A DNA stretch of 64,000 bases from Mycolicibacterium holsaticum DSM 44478 = JCM 12374 (GCF_019645835.1 NZ_CP080998.1:1364001-1428000); one strand, 5' to 3'; positions 49,404 to 58,097 are shown, counted from the first letter of the stretch. The notes: generated by a model not told the origin, from the sequence alone. Program-made: numbers and translations.

Positions 49404-49412
49404 GTCGGACAT
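49402..49412. promoter_or_regulatory. Operator site A of the island (ATGTC-G-GACAT)
   Basis: Perfect 5+1+5 palindrome overlapping the -10. Read on the minus strand, 49410-49402 is GTCCGACAT, a 9-mer also found at 61722-61730 and 62567-62575. Confidence 0.6.
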
Positions 49413-49530
49413 TAACCTGTATGCAGGTCTTGGCACCGTGTGCCCTGCACGTATTGGAGAGACCCATGTGCGACTCCGCGCTGATCGGCGATGTCGCGAT
49501 CCCGACCCGCCGGCACGTCGAGGGGCAGCC

Positions 49531-51171
49531 ATGAGCGGTCCCTCCCTCGGCGCTATGACGGTGGGTGAGGCGCTTGCGACGGTGGCGGCTGCCCATCCCG
49601 ATGCGCCGTATGTGACCGCCGGTTCGGCCGAGCTCACCTTCGCCGAACTCTGGTCGAGCAGTGAACGATTGGCCACCGGGTTCGCCGAATTCGGGCTGCG
49701 GAAAGGGGACCATGTCACCACCGCGCTGACCAACCGGATCGAGTGGGTGCTCATCGCGTTTGCTCTTGCTCGGCTGGGTGTGGTCAACGTGCTCGCCAAC
49801 CCCAGGTATCGAACGGGTGAGCTGGCCTACCTGGTCGCACACTCGCAGTCCCGTTGCGTCATCTCCGACGGCGCTCTGGACGCGGAGTTCGAGTCGGCCC
49901 TCGCCGATGAGCGGGCCACGTTGGGCGGACCGGCCGACGTCAACGAGGTAGTACGCATTCGCATCGAAGACGAAGTGGGCCAGCCGGATCCGCAGTGGGA
50001 GGCCCTGGCGGGCGCGCACGCTGACACCGACCTCATTGCCAGCGCGGCCGGACCGCTCAACGCCCAGGATGTGCTCTACATCATCTACACCTCGGGCACC
50101 ACGGGCCGGCCCAAGGGCAGCATGACGCGGCACGGCCCCGCCCTGCAGAACGCGTTCAACAGCGGAGAGCGGATGGGTTTCGACAGCAGCGACCGGCTCC
50201 TGTGCTATCTACCCATGACCCACTGCTTCGGGGCAGTCAACGCACTGCTGAACACCCTCACCCATGGGTGCCGCATCGATCTGCTGAAGGAATTCGATCC
50301 GGGGTTGGTCCTTGATCTGGTCGAGGAGCGCGGGATCACCGCGTTATACGGTGTGCCAACGCATTTCACCATGCTCTGTGCTGCCGCCACGGACGGGCGC
50401 GCCCGGGATCTGCACACCTTGGTCAAAGGCTGTTGCGGCGGTGGAGAGATAACGGAGGAACTGCAGGGCGCGATCGACGACCACCTGGGGATCACGGGAC
50501 TCACCCACGCCTACGGGATGAGCGAGTCGACCGCGCTCATCACCCAGAGTGACCACGCCTGGCCGCGTGAACGTCGCCTTGGGACCGCGGGTTTACCTAT
50601 GCCGGGCGTCGAAGTGCGGATCACCGATTCCGATTCCGGCGTGGAATGTCCGGTCGGCTGCGCGGGCGAGCTCGCGATACGTGGCTTCAACGTTCACGCC
50701 GGATACTTCATGCTCGACCCCGATCCCTCGCTTCGGGCCGACGGTTGGTGGGAGACCGGCGACATCGCAGCGCGTGGACCCGACGGAACAATCACCATCC
50801 GCGGCCGCTCCAAGGACATGTACAAGACCAGCGGGTTCAACGTCTACCCCGTCGAAGTCGAAGCCTGCCTGGTTCGCCATCCTGCGGTCGCCGAGGTGGC
50901 GGTCGTCGGTGTTCCCGACCCGCGCAAGCAGGAAGTCGGTGCCGCCTTCGTCGTACCCACACCAGAAGCTGTCATCGACCCCTCGGAGTTGCAGGCGCTG
51001 GCTCGTACCGAGTTGGTGGGTTACAAGACACCCGAATACATCTTCGTCGTCGATGAGCTTCCGCGTAGCTCGGCCACGCTCAAGGTGCAAAAGCATGTGC
51101 TGCGGGCGCGGGCGCGAAGCCTGCTGGAAACGCCGGACTCCGTCGACACGGCGCGGGTCGGCTCGCCGTGA
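49531..51171 (+). CDS. Acyl-CoA synthetase (AMP-forming)
   Basis: 546 aa from ATG 49531 (MSGPSLGAMTVGEAL) with GAGGGGC upstream. ANL-superfamily ligase: P-loop YTSGTTGRPKG, AYGMSESTALIT, the ATP-binding WWETGDIAARGPDGTITIRGRSKDMYKTSGFNVYPVEVE, and a C-terminal Lys in SATLKVQKHVL. It activates a carboxylic acid to its CoA thioester at the start of the pathway. Sequence looks closer to carnitine/medium-chain ligases than to long-chain FadD enzymes, but the substrate is not predictable. Its TGA overlaps the GTG of the crotonase gene (GTGA). Confidence 0.93.
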   Translation: MSGPSLGAMTVGEALATVAAAHPDAPYVTAGSAELTFAELWSSSERLATGFAEFGLRKGDHVTTALTNRIEWVLIAFALARLGVVNVLANPRYRTGELAYLVAHSQSRCVISDGALDAEFESALADERATLGGPADVNEVVRIRIEDEVGQPDPQWEALAGAHADTDLIASAAGPLNAQDVLYIIYTSGTTGRPKGSMTRHGPALQNAFNSGERMGFDSSDRLLCYLPMTHCFGAVNALLNTLTHGCRIDLLKEFDPGLVLDLVEERGITALYGVPTHFTMLCAAATDGRARDLHTLVKGCCGGGEITEELQGAIDDHLGITGLTHAYGMSESTALITQSDHAWPRERRLGTAGLPMPGVEVRITDSDSGVECPVGCAGELAIRGFNVHAGYFMLDPDPSLRADGWWETGDIAARGPDGTITIRGRSKDMYKTSGFNVYPVEVEACLVRHPAVAEVAVVGVPDPRKQEVGAAFVVPTPEAVIDPSELQALARTELVGYKTPEYIFVVDELPRSSATLKVQKHVLRARARSLLETPDSVDTARVGSP

Positions 51172-52013
51172 CGGGCACAGGATCAGCGACTTCCGGAGCG
51201 GATCTCGTTGTCGAGCAAAAGGATCGGGTGAGGATCCTGACGCTCAGCCGACCCGATACCCACAATGCGATCTCGTTCAAGCTGGCATGTGCGGTAGCCG
51301 AGGCGGTCGAGGCGGCCGGTGCGGACGAGGCAACGCGCGTCGTGGTGATCCGAGGTGCAGGTAGATCCTTCTCGGCGGGATATGACCTCGGCACAGGTTC
51401 GTACGGTTCGCGCTCGGTCGAGGAGAACGCCAAGTACCTCCGCGAGATGTCCAGGCAGTGGGAGCGCGTGTACTACTGCCCGATACCGGTGATTGCACAG
51501 GTGCATGGTTACTGCCTGGCCGGGGGAACCGATCTCGCCGGGCACTGTGACATCACGATGGTGGCCGACGACGCCACCATCGGGTTCCCGGCAGTGCGGT
51601 CCCTGGGGGTGGCGCTCACCCAGATGTGGGTGTACCATGTCGGCCCTCAATGGGCTAAGCGGCTGTTGCTCACCGGCGACACGATGACCGGGAAGCTCGC
51701 TGCCCGTATCGGCTTCGCTCTCGACTCGGTCCCGGCCGCTGATCTCGGCGATGAGGTGATGGCTCTGGCCAGACGGATGTCGATGGTCGAACGGGAAATG
51801 CTGGTCGGCAACAAGCATGTCATCAACCATGGCATCGACCTGATGGGCCGGGAAGCGCTGCAGGACCTGGCCGCGGAACAAGACGCCTTGGCCCATGAGA
51901 CACCTCCGGCGCGTGCGTTTGCCGCGATGATCCACCGCGACGGCCTGCGGGCCGCGCTGCGAGCCCGCGACGAGCCGTTCGGAGACTCCAGACTGGATGT
52001 ACACGGTGAGTGA
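51168..52013 (+). CDS. Enoyl-CoA hydratase/isomerase (crotonase) superfamily protein, atypical active site
   Basis: 281 aa. Crotonase fold with the oxyanion-hole loop VIRGAGRSFSAGYDLG and VIAQVHGYCLAGG. In classical hydratases two catalytic glutamates sit in GGGxE and PE-type motifs; here the first position is Asp122 (AGGTDLAGHCD) and the second Ala142 (GFPAVRSLG). The enzyme is thus unlikely to be a standard hydratase and might be an isomerase, lyase or hydrolase. It is translationally coupled to the synthetase and overlaps the following dehydrogenase gene. Confidence 0.92.
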   Translation: MTGTGSATSGADLVVEQKDRVRILTLSRPDTHNAISFKLACAVAEAVEAAGADEATRVVVIRGAGRSFSAGYDLGTGSYGSRSVEENAKYLREMSRQWERVYYCPIPVIAQVHGYCLAGGTDLAGHCDITMVADDATIGFPAVRSLGVALTQMWVYHVGPQWAKRLLLTGDTMTGKLAARIGFALDSVPAADLGDEVMALARRMSMVEREMLVGNKHVINHGIDLMGREALQDLAAEQDALAHETPPARAFAAMIHRDGLRAALRARDEPFGDSRLDVHGE

Positions 52014-53181
52014 ACCTTTCGACGACTTCCCGGGCTCCGCTGCATGGGATGCCGAGGAGCGAGCGTTCCGCGCGCAGATCCGCCGGCATCTGACCGACAA
52101 CCGCGCGCCGGTGTTCGACCGCTTCGACATGAAGAACTCACTGGTCGAAACATTGGCATGGCATCGGCGGCTGGCCGCGGCGGGATTCCCGTTGCCGGTG
52201 TGCCCGACCGAACTCGGAGGCCGGCCCCGTTCGGTCGCCCTACAACTGGTGCAGGCCGAGGAGATGGCCGCGGTCGGTGCGAACTTCTCGGTCAACATCG
52301 TCGGCATCTCGATGTTGACGCCGCTCCTGCTGGCGTTGGGCAGCCCCGAACAGCAAGCGCGGTGGCTTCCGCCGGTCGGGCGCGGAGAAGAGTTGTGGTG
52401 TCAGCTCTTCAGCGAGCCCGAGGCGGGCTCCGACCTGTTCGGCATGCGAACGACCGCGATCACCGACGGTGTGACCCTGCGGGTCAACGGGCAGAAGATC
52501 TGGAGCAGCACCGCCGAGCACGCCGACTTCGGATTGATGCTCGCCCGCACCGAGCCGGGATCGGCGGGTAAACACGGCATCGGCTGCTTCGTGGTGGACA
52601 TGAAGTCGCCGGGCATAGACGTGCGGCCCATCAAGCAGATCGGCGGTTCGGCGGAGTTCGCCGAGGTGTTCTTCGATGACGTCACCGTCCCGATGACGAA
52701 CGTGATCGGCGCGCCCAACGACGGCGCCACCGCAGCGCTGAGAGTACTTGCTGCCGAACGCAGCGGTCTGACGATGGGAAGCTACGCCGTCTTCGCCGCA
52801 CAGTTCCGCGACGTGGCGCGGCTCTGCGCCCAGCGGGGGACCCGAGGGCACCGCGACGCGTTGGCCAAGCTGTGGGAGGCGTTGGCGGTGCAGCGGCTCA
52901 ACGCCATTCGCCAGGCCAGCGCCGAGACCGAGGAACCGATCCAGTTGTTGGCCCTGGCCGCAGCGGGCAAGCTGCGCAGCGGCGCGCTGTCGGTCATGAT
53001 GCAGGATCTTCGCGCCGAACTGCTCGGCATGTCGGCGGCCGCCATCGATCCGGACGATCATGCCGCGGCATTGGGCGGTGAACGGTTCGTGAGTTCCCTG
53101 GGGCTGAGCCTCGGCGGCGGAACCCATCAGATGCAGCGCAACGCGATCGCCGACGGGCTGCTCAGAATGCCACGTTCCTAG
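51997..53181 (+). CDS. Acyl-CoA dehydrogenase, subunit 1 of a pair
   Basis: 394 aa from ATG 51997; GTG 52006 is an alternative, overlapping the crotonase gene by 8 bp. ACAD fold with WCQLFSEPEAGSDLFGMRTTA and VNGQKIWSSTAEHADFGLMLARTEP (FAD and substrate loops), and the closing GGGTHQMQRNAIADGLL in place of the commoner Arg-Asp-Ala tail. Adjacent FadE pairs in mycobacteria often form alpha2beta2 enzymes in steroid side-chain or branched-chain oxidation, so it likely works with the next gene. Reaction: alpha,beta-desaturation of an acyl-CoA with an ETF acceptor. Confidence 0.93.
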   Translation: MYTVSEPFDDFPGSAAWDAEERAFRAQIRRHLTDNRAPVFDRFDMKNSLVETLAWHRRLAAAGFPLPVCPTELGGRPRSVALQLVQAEEMAAVGANFSVNIVGISMLTPLLLALGSPEQQARWLPPVGRGEELWCQLFSEPEAGSDLFGMRTTAITDGVTLRVNGQKIWSSTAEHADFGLMLARTEPGSAGKHGIGCFVVDMKSPGIDVRPIKQIGGSAEFAEVFFDDVTVPMTNVIGAPNDGATAALRVLAAERSGLTMGSYAVFAAQFRDVARLCAQRGTRGHRDALAKLWEALAVQRLNAIRQASAETEEPIQLLALAAAGKLRSGALSVMMQDLRAELLGMSAAAIDPDDHAAALGGERFVSSLGLSLGGGTHQMQRNAIADGLLRMPRS

Positions 53182-53217
53182 CGACGACCGCGGGGTCGCC
53201 GACGATCGGAGGATGAC

Positions 53218-54363
53218 ATGCGTCTGCGTTTCAGCGAAGAACAGCAGGACCTACGGCGCGCGGTGCGCGATTTGTTCGCGAGCTGCGCCACAGAGTCTGA
53301 GGTTCGTCGCCTCATGGACACCCCGGAAGGCTGGGATCGCGCCATCTGGTCGCAGATAGCCGCGATGGGGCTGATCAGCCTCGCGATCCCGGAGACCTTC
53401 GGCGGTGACGGCGGCGGCTGGGACGACGTCGGCGTGGTATTGGAGGAAGCCGGACGGTCGCTGTTGTGCGCCCCGTACTTCTCGACCGTCATGCTGGGAG
53501 TCAACACCTTGTTGGCATCCAACGACCCAGCAGCACAACGCGATTACCTTCCGGACATCGCGGCAGGGGAGTTGACCGCGACATTGGCGGTGCTCGAGGA
53601 TACCGGCCGGTGGGATGAGGACGCGGTGGCCCTCCGCGCGACACCCACTTCGACTGGATACCGCGTCGACGGCCACAAGTCCTACGTTATCGACGGCGCG
53701 ACGGCCGGCGTTGTCTTCGTTGTCGGACGAACGGCTAAGGGTCTCAGCCTGTTTGCCGTCGAGCGCGGTGCGCCCGGACTGCGCTGTACAGCGTTGGAGA
53801 CGGTGGATCTGACCCGCAAACAGGCAAGGCTGGAGTTTGCCGATACGCCGGCGCGGCTGCTCGGCGACGAGGGGGCCGGCTGGGCCCTGGTCAGGCGGAT
53901 CATCGATCGTGCGGCGATCGGGTTGGCCGCCGAGCAAGTCGGCGGCGCCCAACAAGCCTTGGACATGGCGGTGTCGTATGCGAAGGTGCGTCACCAATTC
54001 GGCCGTCCTATCGGATCATTCCAGGCGATCAAACACGCCTGTGCCGACATGCTGGTCGAAGTCGAATCCGCCCGCAGTGTCGCGTACTACGGTCTGCTGG
54101 CCGCAGCGGAACCCGACAGCGACCTGTCGCTGATCGCAGGCCTGGCCAAGGCGCACTGTTCGGATGCCTACGCCCACGTGGCATCGCAGTGCATCCTGGT
54201 GCACGGTGCCATCGGCTACACCTGGGAGCATGCAGCGCAGCTGCACTTCAAGCGTGCGAAGACCGGTCAACTCATGTTCGGCACGCCGACGGCTCATCGG
54301 GAGGCGCTGGCGGATCGGTTGTGCCCGGCAGGACGTCCTGTTGAGACTCTTGACATACATTAG
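53218..54363 (+). CDS. Acyl-CoA dehydrogenase, subunit 2 of a pair
   Basis: 381 aa with GGAGGA ahead of ATG 53218. N-terminal helical domain (MRLRFSEEQQDLRRAVRDLFA), weakly conserved middle barrel (TATLAVLEDTGRWDEDAVALRA) and a well-conserved C-terminal domain: RHQFGRPIGSFQAIKHACADM and VHGAIGYTWEHAAQLHFKRAK, the latter with a Glu near the catalytic base position. The weaker FAD loop and strong C-terminal motifs fit the complementary subunit of heteromeric ACADs. It ends the four-gene operon; an operator overlaps its stop codon. Confidence 0.93.
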   Translation: MRLRFSEEQQDLRRAVRDLFASCATESEVRRLMDTPEGWDRAIWSQIAAMGLISLAIPETFGGDGGGWDDVGVVLEEAGRSLLCAPYFSTVMLGVNTLLASNDPAAQRDYLPDIAAGELTATLAVLEDTGRWDEDAVALRATPTSTGYRVDGHKSYVIDGATAGVVFVVGRTAKGLSLFAVERGAPGLRCTALETVDLTRKQARLEFADTPARLLGDEGAGWALVRRIIDRAAIGLAAEQVGGAQQALDMAVSYAKVRHQFGRPIGSFQAIKHACADMLVEVESARSVAYYGLLAAAEPDSDLSLIAGLAKAHCSDAYAHVASQCILVHGAIGYTWEHAAQLHFKRAKTGQLMFGTPTAHREALADRLCPAGRPVETLDIH

Positions 54364-54365
54364 TC

Positions 54366-54387
54366 AATAGTCAATTGTTGGACTATT
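54366..54387. promoter_or_regulatory. Operator site E (AATAGTC-N8-GACTATT)
   Basis: Perfect 7-bp arms with an 8-bp spacer; a tandem TAGTCAA-TAGTCAA run begins at 54361. It begins 2 bp after the dehydrogenase stop and lies about 30 bp before the kinase-family gene, and shares the GTC-N8-GAC spacing with sites C and D. Confidence 0.6.
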
Positions 54388-54418
54388 AGCTGCAACACAC
54401 CGCACCGACGGGGGACAC

Positions 54419-55468
54419 ATGGCTGCACCGGTGGAGGCTGATGTCGAACGGGCCGCGCTATTGGCGGGATGGCTTGCCGAGGCGCTGTCGACGGGCCCAC
54501 TGGAAGTCGTCGACTACGCGCGGTCCGCGGGCGGTTACAGCAATGACACCTTCATCCTGACCGTCAAGGAAGTCGGTGCGAACTCGCCGCGACGATTCGT
54601 ATTCCGCTGGGCGCCAGATGTTCCGATCTTCCTCGACTACGACATCCTGGCTCAAGCGCGGACAATGCGCGGACTGGCCGCCGGGAATCTCCCGGTGCCC
54701 GACGTGGTCGGTGTCGAAGACGATCCCACGTTGATCGGAAAGCCGTTTTACGCCATGAGTTATGTCGAGGGACGATTTCCACCCGACACGCCGCCGGGAC
54801 CGCACGGACACGGCCTGTTTTTCGAGTCCACACCCGCTGAGCGACGACGCATGCACGACCAGGTGATCGGCGCGATGGCCGAGTTGCACCGTATCGATTG
54901 GCGCTCACTTGACCTGCCGGATCTGGGCTCTCCTGATTCGGGATTGGCGGCCCTCGACGCGCAGATTCAGTACTGGGAGGACATGCTTGCCTGGGCGACC
55001 GACGAACCGATGCCGTTGATGGGTAAGGCTTTCGATTGGGTCAAAGATCATCGCTATGAACCCAGCAGGCTGAGCCTGTGCTGGGGCGATGCGCATCACG
55101 GCAACGTGCTCTATCACGACGGCGAACTGTCCGCGGTGCTGGACTGGGAGATGGCCCATATCGGACCGCCCGAGGCCGACATCGCCTGGATGCTGGCCTG
55201 TGACCATATCCACGTGGATTCCCATGGCTTTCCGCGCCTCCCCGGACTTCCCGACGACGACGAGGTGTTCGCCCACTACGCCGAGGTTTCCGGACATCCG
55301 ATCGAAAACCGGCAGTTCCACGAAGTGTTCGGCGCGCTGCGTTGCGCGATCACCGTCGCGCAGAGCGCCCGCAAGTTCAAACTGCTAGGCATCCAAGGTT
55401 GGCCCCAGGACATGGCCAGCAACAATCCCGCGATTCGGCTTCTCGCTGAGGTGCTGGCCGCCGAATAG
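54419..55468 (+). CDS. APH-fold phosphotransferase (ACAD10/11-, LvaA-type acyl-CoA-associated kinase)
   Basis: 349 aa. Protein-kinase-like fold: FRWAPDVPIFLDYDILAQARTMRGL, AMSYVEGRF, and the catalytic loop LSLCWGDAHHGNVLYHDG (Asp and Asn) followed by metal-binding VLDWEMAHIGPPEADIAWML. This subgroup of APH proteins accompanies acyl-CoA dehydrogenases. Related kinases phosphorylate hydroxyacyl-CoAs, preparing elimination by an ACAD-like partner (LvaA and human ACAD10/11). Substrate here is inferred to be a hydroxyacyl-CoA intermediate. Operator site E lies before it and the gene leads the two RDH-motif genes. Confidence 0.9.
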   Translation: MAAPVEADVERAALLAGWLAEALSTGPLEVVDYARSAGGYSNDTFILTVKEVGANSPRRFVFRWAPDVPIFLDYDILAQARTMRGLAAGNLPVPDVVGVEDDPTLIGKPFYAMSYVEGRFPPDTPPGPHGHGLFFESTPAERRRMHDQVIGAMAELHRIDWRSLDLPDLGSPDSGLAALDAQIQYWEDMLAWATDEPMPLMGKAFDWVKDHRYEPSRLSLCWGDAHHGNVLYHDGELSAVLDWEMAHIGPPEADIAWMLACDHIHVDSHGFPRLPGLPDDDEVFAHYAEVSGHPIENRQFHEVFGALRCAITVAQSARKFKLLGIQGWPQDMASNNPAIRLLAEVLAAE

Positions 55469-55528
55469 GTGCTCAGTTCGACCGGCTGAAGTGCACTGCT
55501 GACCGGCAATCTGACATTGGAGCAGATC

Positions 55529-56443
55529 ATGCTTGCTGACAACGACGAGTTCCTGCACACCCCGGATGCCTCACCGATCTGGCAGGAGAACTACTTCTTC
55601 GTCGGACGCGACGATTCCACCGACACCGTTGTCTACCTGCATCTGGAACGGATGCCCAGCCGCAACGAGGTCGAGGCGAAGGCCTTCGTCGAGGTGGCCG
55701 GCAACAGATGTTCGGCGGTTGTTGCTCACCACGGCGACGACTGTTTCGACATACCGGGGGTAAGCGTTGCCGTGGAACAACCGTTCCGCCGGTGGCGCGT
55801 GGCGGTGAACCTGGCCGGAGAAGACGACGGACCTGGCGGTTGGGCTGCCGAAAGAACGGATGGGCCAACGCGGTTCGGGTTCGACCTCGAGGTCACCTCG
55901 ACACTGGCGCCGACCGATTGGGGACCTGCGGCGGCCGCGCTGGGTAGACCGGACGTCATCCTCGATCACTACGAGGTGCCGTGTGTCTGGTCGGGCACGG
56001 TCTGGTGCGGCGACTCTCAGGTGTCGGCCACCGGACTGCTGGTGCGCGACCACAGCTGGGGCCCCCGCGATCTTGCGACGTTCGATCTGGCGTTCTGGAC
56101 ACCGATGGTGTTCGCCGATGCCACGATGTTCATCAGCGCGGTGACGATGCTGGTCGGTGGCCGCCACGTCGGCTTCACCTTCATCGACACCGGTTCGGGC
56201 GCAGTTCTTTTCGAGCAGCCCTGGGTCCGCGTGGCCGGCTTCCCCGAACGCAGGGGTTACGGTTCGGCATCGTGGCGGTGCCTCGGAGCCGACCGCGAAG
56301 AACGCGTGGAGATCGATGTCGCCAGCCACGTACCCGTCCGCTACCCCCGGATGGGCGATGGCCACTACTTCAACGACGCGCTCGGCGTGGCGACGTGGGG
56401 CGCCCATCAGGGCCTGGGAATCATCGAACTCAACCGGCACTGA
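55529..56443 (+). CDS. RDHSWGPR-motif protein A (hypothetical, DUF7064/7065-like)
   Basis: 304 aa from ATG 55529, with GGAG at 55519-55522 six bases upstream. No domain of known function is recognised. The N-terminal half (WQENYFFVGRDDSTDTVVYLHLERMP) and the RDHSWGPR motif (173-180) recur in the next gene. Many short beta-like segments, no signal peptide and no strong membrane helix suggest a soluble beta-rich protein, perhaps of the lipocalin-like AttH/CrtC type. It lies between the kinase gene and its paralogue. Confidence 0.82.
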   Translation: MLADNDEFLHTPDASPIWQENYFFVGRDDSTDTVVYLHLERMPSRNEVEAKAFVEVAGNRCSAVVAHHGDDCFDIPGVSVAVEQPFRRWRVAVNLAGEDDGPGGWAAERTDGPTRFGFDLEVTSTLAPTDWGPAAAALGRPDVILDHYEVPCVWSGTVWCGDSQVSATGLLVRDHSWGPRDLATFDLAFWTPMVFADATMFISAVTMLVGGRHVGFTFIDTGSGAVLFEQPWVRVAGFPERRGYGSASWRCLGADREERVEIDVASHVPVRYPRMGDGHYFNDALGVATWGAHQGLGIIELNRH

Positions 56444-56491
56444 GGCAAAGGACCGCCTGCGGCGTGACGCGCACACAAGGAGACCGGGCAC

Positions 56492-57496
56492 ATGACAGAC
56501 GCATCCGATGACCGGATACAACCGCTGGCCGATGACCGGCCGGCGAACTGGAGCGAAAATCTGATCCTCACGTCATTCGACCGATCCAGCGGACTCTCGG
56601 TCTATGTCCACATGGGTCGAATGGCCCCCGAGGCCGATGTGTGGGAGGGCGTGCTCAGCGTCTTTCTGCCCGACCGTGAGCATCTCCTGGTAAGTCGCAC
56701 GTTCGGATCCGATGCTTGCCGAAGCGCGGCATCCAGCGGCAACCTGGTCTTCAGTTGCGACACCCCGCTTCAGCGGTGGAGCCTGCGCTACGACGGGATG
56801 GCCCGGCGCGTCACGAGTTCCGCGGCGGCCGCCGCGCCGATCGCCGACGGTCCGGTCGAACGGTTACGGGTGGACCTGACCCTCGACGGACTCCACGACG
56901 CCTGGGTGATGAACAAGGCGGCGCTCTCCCAGCAGTCATGGGGGCACTTCCACCTCGAACAAGCCTGCCGGGTCCACGGCCATGTCGTGGTCGAGGGCAG
57001 CCCGATACCCCTTGAATGCACCGGCTTTCGCGATCACACCTATGGTGCGCGCTCCTACGGACCGCTCACGCACGAGGCCTGGGTGAACTGTGTCTTTCCC
57101 AGCGGGCGCGTCATCATGGCCATGCTGGTGGAGGAGGCCGGTGCACCGCCGCTTCGCACCGGCTTCGTTGTCGCCGAAGGCCTAGCCCGGCCGTTGACAA
57201 TGGTGGCCGCGCCCGCGCTGACATCCGCGGCCGGTCTGCCTGCCGCCGTCGAGGTCACGTTGGAAACCGGCGCCAAGCGCAGCACGGCGGCCGTCGTTCA
57301 GTGTCATGCCATGTCCTACACGTTGCAGGCACCGGTGGGATTCTCGCTCGGCGTCTCCTATGAGGACCCGGATTCCGTTGTGCTTGTCGAAGGCCCGGCC
57401 ATCTTCGACTGGGACGGTGAACAGGGCTTCGGTTGGCTTGAACGGCTCCGCCGGGTGCGCGCTTTGCGGCGCCCGAACGTGACGGCCCCGCGCTGA
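56492..57496 (+). CDS. RDHTYGAR-motif protein B, paralogue of the preceding gene
   Basis: 334 aa with AAGGAG upstream of ATG 56492. It shares the layout of protein A: WSENLILTSFDRSSGLSVYVHMGRM near the start, PLQRWSLRYDG mid-way (PFRRWRVAVN in A) and R180-DHTYGAR187 in place of RDHSWGPR. Only these blocks align well, so the two probably diverged to form two halves of a heteromer or two binding specificities. No signal peptide. Function unknown. Confidence 0.85.
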   Translation: MTDASDDRIQPLADDRPANWSENLILTSFDRSSGLSVYVHMGRMAPEADVWEGVLSVFLPDREHLLVSRTFGSDACRSAASSGNLVFSCDTPLQRWSLRYDGMARRVTSSAAAAAPIADGPVERLRVDLTLDGLHDAWVMNKAALSQQSWGHFHLEQACRVHGHVVVEGSPIPLECTGFRDHTYGARSYGPLTHEAWVNCVFPSGRVIMAMLVEEAGAPPLRTGFVVAEGLARPLTMVAAPALTSAAGLPAAVEVTLETGAKRSTAAVVQCHAMSYTLQAPVGFSLGVSYEDPDSVVLVEGPAIFDWDGEQGFGWLERLRRVRALRRPNVTAPR

Positions 57497-57572
57497 GCGC
57501 ACGGATGTCCGCCCCCAACGGGGAGTACACCATTTTCTATGCCGAAGGACCATTAGGTGTTAGCATGTCGAA

Positions 57573-57588
57573 TGTCTGGTATTAGACA
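57573..57588. promoter_or_regulatory. Operator site D (TGTCT-N6-AGACA) before the membrane micro-protein genes
   Basis: Perfect 5-bp arms, equivalent to GTC-N8-GAC as in sites C and E, in the 133-bp gap after protein B. It is 41 bp before the first micro-protein ATG. Confidence 0.58.
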
Positions 57589-57629
57589 GTTAGGTCTGGC
57601 GAACTAGGACCATCGGAAAGGGGAGCACC

Positions 57630-57764
57630 ATGTCGAGGTCCTACGAAAACCGCAGGCGGCGTCGAGGGGTTTTGGCCTTCCTCGGCGGTTATCTGGGTTT
57701 CATGCTCACGGTCATCGCGTTGCAGGCCGTACACAGCAACCAGTTGGGTTATGGCCTGTTCTGA
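57630..57764 (+). CDS. 44-aa single-helix membrane micro-protein
   Basis: A basic start (MSRSYENRRRRRG) precedes one helix, VLAFLGGYLGFMLTVIALQAV, and a short polar end. GGGGAG lies before ATG 57630. The positive-inside rule places the N-terminus in the cytosol. With two more micro-proteins and a larger membrane protein in tight array it looks like a subunit of a membrane complex. Too short for homology judgement. Confidence 0.72.
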   Translation: MSRSYENRRRRRGVLAFLGGYLGFMLTVIALQAVHSNQLGYGLF

Positions 57765-57777
57765 AAGGACGTTTCGA

Positions 57778-57894
57778 ATGAACAACGCTTATCTGCCATT
57801 GCGGGACATCCTGTGGTACGGCCTGATGGTCGGCGCGGACGTCCTCATCTTCATGTTCTGGTGGTTCGTGATGAGCCGCCTTGGCGATCGCTAA
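57778..57894 (+). CDS. 38-aa single-helix membrane micro-protein
   Basis: Begins 14 bp after the preceding stop with AAAGGA upstream of ATG 57778. The chain is MNNAYLPLRDILWYG followed by a helix through MVGADVLIFMFWWFVM and an RLGDR tail, rich in Trp and Met. Likely a membrane-complex subunit; function unknown. Confidence 0.72.
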   Translation: MNNAYLPLRDILWYGLMVGADVLIFMFWWFVMSRLGDR

Positions 57895-57911
57895 CGAGTG
57901 GGGACAACGAT

Positions 57912-58097
57912 ATGACCGAACCGACGAAGGAACCCGCCGCCGCATCCGTCGACGACGAGCACCGTTGGGCCGACCTCGACCCCCTGGTCAAGTTCGGCGT
58001 CGTGCTGGCCGCGCTTCTGTTCACCGGCGTCATCATTGAGGGTGCTTCGCTGGTCCCCTATGCCCTGATCCAAAACGGCTGGACGCCAGGAAGATAA
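57912..58097 (+). CDS. 61-aa single-helix membrane protein
   Basis: ATG 57912 follows the previous stop by 17 bp. An acidic soluble lead (EPAAASVDDEHRWADLDP) precedes one helix, LVKFGVVLAALLFTGVIIEGASLV, and a short tail ending NGWTPGR. Spaced and oriented as a member of the same operon. Confidence 0.75.
   Translation: MTEPTKEPAAASVDDEHRWADLDPLVKFGVVLAALLFTGVIIEGASLVPYALIQNGWTPGR

Larger units (their letters stand above)
49206..49530. other. 325-bp intergenic region before the catabolic island
   Basis: No gene is supported here; short frames overlapping it are shadows. From about 49206 to 49370 I see no recognisable feature. From 49374 it holds a promoter, an operator palindrome and, near 49520, GAGGGGC serving the synthetase gene. 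Confidence 0.7.

Noticed and set aside
49315..50133. 272-codon minus-strand frame over the island promoter and synthetase start
   Set aside because: Overlaps the promoter, operator and 5' end of a clear synthetase; composition is that of a shadow.
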